Shown in pieces: positions 58,030 through 64,000 of a stretch of 64,000 bases of DNA. The notes below the pieces were generated by a model. That model was not told the DNA's origin and did not search any database. It worked only from the letters and a program-made list of their open reading frames with translations. The DNA comes from Lepeophtheirus salmonis (Eukaryota; Arthropoda; Copepoda; Siphonostomatoida; Caligidae). A program made the translations under genes and the position numbers. The stretch's first letter is position 1, and each line of letters starts with the position of its first letter. The stretch spans positions 50,398,492 to 50,462,491 of the forward strand of contig NC_052136.2 of NCBI RefSeq assembly GCF_016086655.4, in the 5' to 3' direction.

Positions 58030-58455
58030 CAGTTGTGGTGTGCACTATTTTTAGATGATTATACTAAGTTAATGTAATCACAAAACTTTTCATTAAAATT
58101 TTACTCTTAAAATATTTAAAATGTTTAACACACACAAGATAACACCCTGTTTCAATGCAAGCAAATTTTAAAGTAAATCTGCCAAGAAATGTGGCTTCTG
58201 TGACATTTGAAAGATCTTTGAAAAACGGACTGATTTGAACTTAATTACCTGTATTTGTTATCGGATAAAGCAGTTATCAATATTCTGATGTATAATATAT
58301 GTTCTGCCTGTATGTAAAAATAAAACAAACAAAAAATTTACGAGTTCATCACGCCAATTTAAAAAATAAATAATTGAAGAGCCTTTTGCTATAATGTTTT
58401 ATAAGATCAGCTACAATCAGCCATCACAGGGAGGAAATACACTACAATTTCCACT
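58030..58455. other. No recognisable feature
   Basis: AT-rich spacer between two mariner remnants. ACACCCTGTTTCAATGCAAG at 58143 could be an end of the left one, but its partner was not seen. Confidence 0.4.
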
Positions 58456-58462
58456 CTGTATA

Positions 58463-59346
58463 CAGTGTGAGGACTGAAAAGTTATAAAATTTTATAAGCC
58501 ATTTTTACTTCTCATTTTTTTTATTTTTTGCCAATTTTTATGACAAAGTTTTGTTGCAAATTTGGTAATCCAACAATTTTCTATACTTTTTATTTATTAT
58601 ATCCCTTCTATTCTCAATTTGGCTTCAATACGGGTACAAATAGAAGCAAAACTGGCCCTGATGAAGTCCAAAGACAAGTTGTTCCATTCCTCCCTAATCA
58701 CAGACTTCAGAGCATCGACATTCAGGTGATAAGTCTTGTTTGACTTGCTTTCCATCTCACAAAAAATAGCAAATTTCAGAGGGTTCATGTCTGCTGAGAA
58801 CAAAGGCCAAAGTCTACTGGCCAGAAAGCAGCCTTGTCCTCCCTGCAGAAATACAGCACCTTCTTGGACGTGTATGCTGGGGACACATTGTAATAAGGAC
58901 ATATTTGTCCCTAGGGAACGTGATCTTCAACCATGGCAAGCCATAGTGTCTGAGGGCCTCGTAGTAGACGTCAGTGTTGACATTATCGTTGGCTTCGGAG
59001 AAGCAGAGAGACATCTTGCTGACGTAAGACACCACGACTCCATGGACCATGACCTGAGCTGGATGTTTGGTTCTGAAGGTTCCTTCGATATGAGCTATTT
59101 ATTCTGTCAAGAATGATCATTTCTCTCTTCAGAATAGCGTCCACTTATCGACTTGGGATGGAGAAGATCGTTCACTCTCTGCCGTTTTTCTTGTTGCTCG
59201 TACATTTTTGATTGCATAAAAAAAAACCATCCAAGTATAGCTTTTTGTGAGTTCTTTTGAACAGTACCAAGTATAAAATTGTGAGACATTTATAACTGAG
59301 CCTAGTTGTCCTAGCAGAGGATTCTAATTTTTGAGTCCTCACCCTC
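58463..59346 (-). mobile_element. Mariner-type element with paired ends, internally deleted
   Basis: The left end CAGTGTGAGGACTGAAAAGT and the reverse complement of the right end GAGGGTGAGGACTCAAAAAT pair as imperfect inverted repeats, each with TA outside (58461-58462 and 59347-59348). Length 884 bp. Minus-strand transposase: MYEQQEKRQRVNDLLH, a deletion of most of the helix-turn-helix and first catalytic site, SEERNDHS, IEGTFRTKHPAQVMVHGVVV, MSLCFSEANDNVNTDVYYEA, LPWLKITFPRDKYVLIT (second site, Asp lost), LWPLFSADMNPLKFAIFCEM (third Asp in SADMNP, preserved) and NVDALKSVIREEWNNLSLDF then IRASFASICTRIEAKLRIEG. The middle of the frame is broken once. Same subfamily as the element at 38.5 kb. 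Plus-strand frames here are shadows. Confidence 0.85.
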
Positions 59347-59349
59347 TAT

Positions 59350-61685
59350 AGGAAGGACATAAAGGCTGGAATTACTTAATGTCAATCCTCCATTCCACTG
59401 CGAAGTATAATCAAAATCCAACGTTATATTTATGAAGAACTGCAATTTGAGCATTAGGATTTTTACTATCTATTATAGTGGCTCCAATAATATTTAGAAT
59501 TATAACCTCTAAAGCTTAAAAAATAAGAAAAGTGGTTTAGGTCCAATTAGTGAGTATTTTGTGCATAACAAAAAATGTAATAAAAAATTAAATTTTGAAA
59601 GCATAACATAATTGACATGCTGTTCTTTCGAACAACATTTTTTTAAAGCATAAAACCTCTTTATTTCCCCAGGAAGAGATGTTGAGGGATAAATATTATC
59701 ATATGTAAATTTCTTAGAAATATATTATGTCAAAATACATGACAGACAGTGATGCCCTTGGGTTAATAAAGATAAAAAAACAAAATATTAAAATGTGATC
59801 ACCCTGACATTTGATGAATATTTTGGACGTATAATTAGATCCGCTATAGTCAGCTTTTAAAAAGGAGAAGGGGAAAAGGAAATAAGCAATGACATGGTCA
59901 AGAATTACTTCGATGTTAATATTAAATTCCACTAAGAGTCAAACAACGACATACATACAAAAACTCACGAGAAAACCCTTATTCTTCTTCTTTGTATTTC
60001 ATGACGACACGCAGTTCTGTCTTCAAAAATTAAATAATATAGACAATATCTGTGGAACATAAAAAGTCCGATTCACATAAAAAACTAAAAAACAAAACTG
60101 CTAGAAAACGCTTCTGGTTTTTGTACATGCTTTATACACTTCAAATTATTATTGCATTTTTCAGGAGAGAAAATTTCAATATAAATTGAAAACACAGTTT
60201 GTAGTCTCATGAAAGATAGAAAGTTATTTCGAGAAGCTAAGTAAGTGTGCCCATTTTGTAAAGAAAAAAATGAGCGCAAGGAGAAGGTGTGAGCAAGACT
60301 TTTATATATGGAGGGGGAAATGAATCATTGATATAAAGAGACAAATCTTTCTGCTTTGAAAATGCCATTAGTACAGGGAAAATATTATAATTATATTTAA
60401 ATTAATATATACTTGTTTTAATATACATTTTCAAGACAATTTAAGCAGAAGGTAGACGATAATGCTTACTTCAGAGGGAGAAGTTAGCACCATGACAACC
60501 AATTAAATAATGAACAAAAAAGGAGAAAGAGCAGACGCAACAACTGATTTTCCTTTTCGAATAAGTAAACTTATTTTTATCATTGCATATATGACATCAA
60601 TAGTTAAAAGTAAATTCAATAATAAAAAAAGGAAGTCTTTGTTCCTACTATCAACTTATATTATAATATATTATAAAGGAATACAAAATCTGAATCTATA
60701 TTGAATAAGTATTTTTTTTAATTCAGCTGTTGAAGTAAGGAAAGGTTATTCTAAAATATAATTATTCCTACATATTTTTTTTTTTGGTATGTTAGTATCT
60801 ATGTGTTAGTGTGGGGGTTCTGTCCTGTTTAGTATCCTATAAAGTGGCTTTACTACACTTATTTCCATCCAAAACTTTGGTTTCAAAATTTTGGGACGCA
60901 AGTGGAACAAAATTGGACTGAAACCGGATACTGGATCACCAAATATACGGTTCAGACCGTCCATCGTTAACAAACCGGTCTGGATTTATATATATCCATA
61001 GTTATAAAATAGTATTAATTTTCTATATTATTAAATAACATGATTTTTTAACATTTATTTGAACGATTTTGATGATCTGGAGCTTAAAAATGACTATTTT
61101 ATGTGTTTTTTTCCTGTTGATTTCTTTTAAAAAGTATTTAAAAAAATTATAAGAATACATTCCAATACCTAGAGGAACATGTAGGGACTTCTCATTTTAA
61201 ACCAATTGAAATTAAAAACTACCACCTTCCTAGCCTTGTTTATCCACTCTTAAACTAAATCTTTTTAGTTATCAGTTTGGATGCTAATCAGTTGTATCTT
61301 TTTAGCTCGTCTTTTTTTTCTTAGAGTGAGCAACTTGATGAGTTAATTTGTGTTTCATAACCTGCTATTGTTCTTAATTAATAACTGAAGAGTGAACTTC
61401 ATTTTCTATTACATATAAGCGCTCACGATTAATACATTGATAAAAAAAAATTAAAGAATGCTTAAAGATTAAGCATACATTAAAAAAAGTTTATTCACAG
61501 TTTTGTGTTTGGTAAAGCCAGTTGTGTGTCACAGCGTTCCAAAATAGAAGTAAAGAAAAAATTCGGTATATTATTTCAGTATCACTACATACAAGGAAAA
61601 TAGGCAGAGTAAGCGACCAAAAAATTGTGTTTTTATAGACCCAATACAGTATCGAAAGCAACAACAAAGTGGGGGTTCTAATGAT
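59350..61685. other. AT-rich DNA, nothing firmly recognised
   Basis: No gene is supported. A cluster of GACC/GGTC motifs (CGGTTCAGACCGTCC, CCGGTCTGG) at 60920-60985 resembles the one near 43940-44095. Confidence 0.45.
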
Positions 61686-61690
61686 TCCAT

Positions 61691-61850
61691 TTGGGAAATA
61701 TGGACGTAGAAAATTTCGATAAAATAAAGGCAATTGTGGAGCTGGATCTACATGTGAGTACTTATTCATTTGCACAGGAACTGAAGATTAGCCAGAAAAC
61801 CTTTTTGGAACCATCTACATCAGATAATTCTAACTATGTTAAATTTATTG
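61691..61850 (+). pseudogene. Mariner transposase second helix-turn-helix
   Basis: The frame reads GNMDVENFDKIKAIVELDLH then VSTYSFAQELKISQKTFLEP. The block V..I.EIVE.D.HVSTYSIAQELKISQKTV is the second helix-turn-helix of the SETMAR-like/irritans mariner group. Neither the first helix-turn-helix nor the catalytic domain can be traced nearby. Not complete. Confidence 0.75.
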
Positions 61851-61859
61851 TCAAAATAA

Positions 61860-63170
61860 AGCGAAAAAACGCTCAGAACTTTTTATTTCACCTATTATAA
61901 AAATCCGCATTGAACATTTTCGTGTGTTTATAAAAGACAAAAAATAACCCTAAGAATTCGTTGCCGAGTTTTAATTATAACTCTTTATTGTAAGCAGAGT
62001 GGAATTGAGGATCGACACCGAAATAAGTATTGCCTATGAATGTCTTTGTTTATTTTCAAAGCTGCTTTCCTCCAAAACATTTTCCCAATTGTTTGGGTTT
62101 CCATGTAGATTTTCGTGTTTATTTTTTATACCGATTAGCAGCACGGGCTATAAGTGGAACTCCTCGTTCTTGGACAATTGAGGATCAACAAATAAGTAGT
62201 TCCTACAATAAAATTACTAGAATTTTTTGTAGGATTTATTTCTTTTCTCTCGAAAATTATCTACTTAAGTTGAGATGTTGATTCTTCAAGGGGACACAAA
62301 TATATTATAGTCCATAGAGCATCATGAAATATGATGATATTTTGCAACAATGACTTAGATGGTTTTTTTACCATTTGGGAAAAGCTAAAAGTATCATTAT
62401 TCTTTAAATGGTGAAATTTAAAATGCACAATATATTTACCGGTGGTTTTACATATTATATAATAGCTCAAGGGACTTGTATTCATATATAAAAGGTTTGA
62501 TGCATCCCTATAAAAAAATATTTGCTTGGAGTGTACCTGATAGTACATGGTACTTTAAGCTTTATATACTTTGTTAATTTTGCTAAATTTGCCAGAATAT
62601 CTCTTTAAGACTTAATTACCTTTCTTCGTTAAAAATATGGTACATTTTTTTAGAATTGACGACTTTTCATTTTAAGTAAAGATTTTCAAAATATATCGTA
62701 GGGAATTAGTTCTCAAACTCTGATCACACACCAACTTTTTTCCAAAAAGAAAGAGAAAAAAGGCCAGAAAACATATGGTAATCAGCAAAATAAGTCAATC
62801 ATAAGAACTTCTATTTAAGTCTTAGGTACTCCCAGACTATCATTGTCATTTTATGTCGCTATATTGTTTAGAATGACTTAGATATACAATTGAGTTTGCG
62901 TGTGTCCTTTATGGGGTATCACACAGTTAAGCATATGGGTATTAAAATTTTCCATAGGTACCTTTTTTTCAATCGGTATCTGACTAAAATATTGTTTATT
63001 TTTTATTTTTAAGTTTAAATAAAGTTTTTTATTTAAAGTATAGCCAAATTAAAGAATAAGGGTATGAATATACTTATACCAATTAAATGTAATGATACTC
63101 AAAACAGGTGAAACTAGAATGGGTACTCTGTAGATCCAAAAACTTCCTTTTAACATCAAATTGATTTATG
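61860..63170. other. AT-rich DNA, nothing firmly recognised
   Basis: GAATTGAGGATCGACACCGAAATAAGT-like and ATTGAGGATCAACAAATAAGT segments at about 62002 and 62170 form a short repeat pair. Overlapping open frames of 60 and 83 codons at 61999-62281 lack any motif. Confidence 0.4.
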
Positions 63171-63174
63171 GATC

Positions 63175-63290
63175 TCAATTTCTTTCAAGATTATGGTCCA
63201 TTGTACATTTTTCACGTTTTGTGTTACCTTGACCTCTTCAAATTTAACAGCATCTTAATGTTAATATTAATCTCTAAACGAAGTTAAGCC
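63175..63290 (-). repeat. Dispersed repeat, copy 2 (inverted partner 53330-53500)
   Basis: The reverse complement reads AAGATGCTGTTAAATTTGAA, GAGGTCAAGGTAACACAAAA, CAATGGACCATAATCTTGAA in the same order as the copy at 53.4 kb. Confidence 0.5.
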
Positions 63291-63299
63291 CATTTCCTC

Positions 63300-63800
63300 C
63301 GATTGGTAACTATAGTTGACACATGACATTAAGATCTATAAAAACGATATCATGCATGGATTGCAAATTTGAGTACTACTTGTTGAGTAGTTTGATACAA
63401 GTTGTATGCATGTTTAAAAGGAGTAATGTTGTTTTTTATCCAGCACATGTGGCACAATTTAATTTTAAACATCAACAAGAATAGATGTGTTCCATCATGT
63501 CACGATCCTCGCTCCGAAAGTTTCATCTACTATTTAGTAATAATTTCCAATTTTTATATTTTGTTTCTATCGCGAAAAAACTATTGTTTGATATTATTAG
63601 AAAAAATATTACTACAATTGTTTGATTTTTGATTCTATAAGACAAAAAAACTAGTCTGGTAACTTTAGTTACCATTTGGTAGTGGAGTGCATATACGTTC
63701 ATAAGTATATTTTCTTTTATAATTATTTCTAATATTTTCTCACTATAAAAGTATTTTAGTTACGGAATAGGTTGAACTACTATTTGTAAATTATTTTAAT
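63300..63800. other. AT-rich DNA, nothing recognised
   Basis: No supportable feature. Confidence 0.5.
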
Positions 63801-63805
63801 TCCTA

Positions 63806-64000
63806 CAGATTGACAGTAGACGAAATTCTTAACATTTGGGCGAAGAGTCGGAAGACGAATCAGTGATTCATGCAATTGAGCCCCCCAGCAGAAGATTCTA
63901 ACGCAAATACTGATTGCGACTCTGATTACTCTGATGATGACGTTTTGGGTGATCCTGATCACTTACCAAGTAGAATTTTGCTTGCAATTATTATTGCTGA
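63806..64000 (+). pseudogene. Possible piggyBac-like transposase N-terminus, cut by window edge
   Basis: RLTVDEILNIW begins the segment, GEESEDESVIHAIEPP follows in a second frame, and AEDSNANTDCDSDYSDDDVL with GDPDHLPSRILLA follows in the first again. An LT.eEi....  start, then a long acidic Asp/Ser/Glu stretch and a DP.HLP...L motif, is the style of the N-terminal regions of piggyBac-type transposases. Two frameshifts suggest decay. The catalytic domain would lie beyond the window, so the call is tentative. Confidence 0.45.

Noticed and set aside
58736..59116. Plus-strand 126-codon frame, the second longest open frame in the window after the 129- and 137-codon ones
   Set aside because: Antisense to the mariner transposase at 58463-59346, which has recognisable conserved segments.
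1..64000. CRISPR arrays, tRNA or rRNA genes, bacterial operons
   Set aside because: No direct-repeat/spacer structure, no cloverleaf-compatible B-box sequence that I could confirm by eye, no rRNA-like conserved blocks, and no prokaryotic gene organisation.

Overview
The window looks like non-coding, transposon-littered DNA from a metazoan nuclear genome. The sequence is strongly AT-rich. There is no bacterial-type operon, ribosome-binding-site pattern or long intact reading frame; the longest open frames are about 100-137 codons, and most of them shadow decayed transposon sequence. The transposon mix (many Tc1/mariner-type remnants, one Ty3/gypsy retroelement, LINE fragments, one short hAT-like element) suggests an arthropod. 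A copepod such as a salmon louse would fit, but that is inference from general impression and not proven here.

The dominant content is at least 18 separate remnants of mariner/Tc1-type (DDE/D) transposases, on both strands, roughly one per 3.5 kb. All carry stops, frameshifts or internal deletions. Three have recognisable paired ends: 9527-10550, 50041-50736 (22-base perfect terminal repeats) and 58463-59346. The others sit near 0.8-1.9, 2.7-3.4, 5.3-6.1, 12.2-12.4, 17.0-17.6, 26.1-26.6, 28.8-29.1, 35.3-35.5, 35.9-36.7, 38.5-39.3, 45.9-46.5, 51.6-52.2, 57.4-58.0 and 61.7 kb. Several distinct subfamilies are present: one retains the HQDN / SPDLAPSDY style, others the SPDLNPLDY style.

Retroelements: an internally deleted Ty3/gypsy element (23.4-25.1 kb) keeps in order a protease tail, the start of reverse transcriptase, part of RNase H, the integrase core and the integrase C-terminus, followed by a likely polypurine tract and LTR start. 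A second integrase fragment lies at 7.5-7.8 kb. LINE pieces are an endonuclease end (33.4-33.9 kb), a reverse-transcriptase end plus RNase H and zinc knuckle (42.3-43.1 kb) and a reverse-transcriptase piece (47.6-47.9 kb). The right edge (63.8-64.0 kb) enters what may be a piggyBac-like N-terminus.

Non-autonomous and repetitive DNA: a hAT-like element with 8-bp target duplications (18584-19265); a degenerate ~145-bp satellite (13.86-15.07 kb); a 16-bp satellite (31.2 kb) that seems related to a 1.1-kb GACAAAAT-rich block (21.3-22.5 kb); a two-part ~215-bp repeat present at 34.4 and 44.4 kb; a ~270-bp repeat present at 7.0 and 49.6 kb; and a perfect 24-bp hairpin at 52.26 kb.

Possible host sequence: the best candidate is one internal exon at 20605-20837 (+) with good splice sites. 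A decayed coding region of unknown identity covers about 29.7-31.1 kb (-). No complete host gene, RNA gene or CRISPR array could be supported, and I did not find a convincing new functional system.
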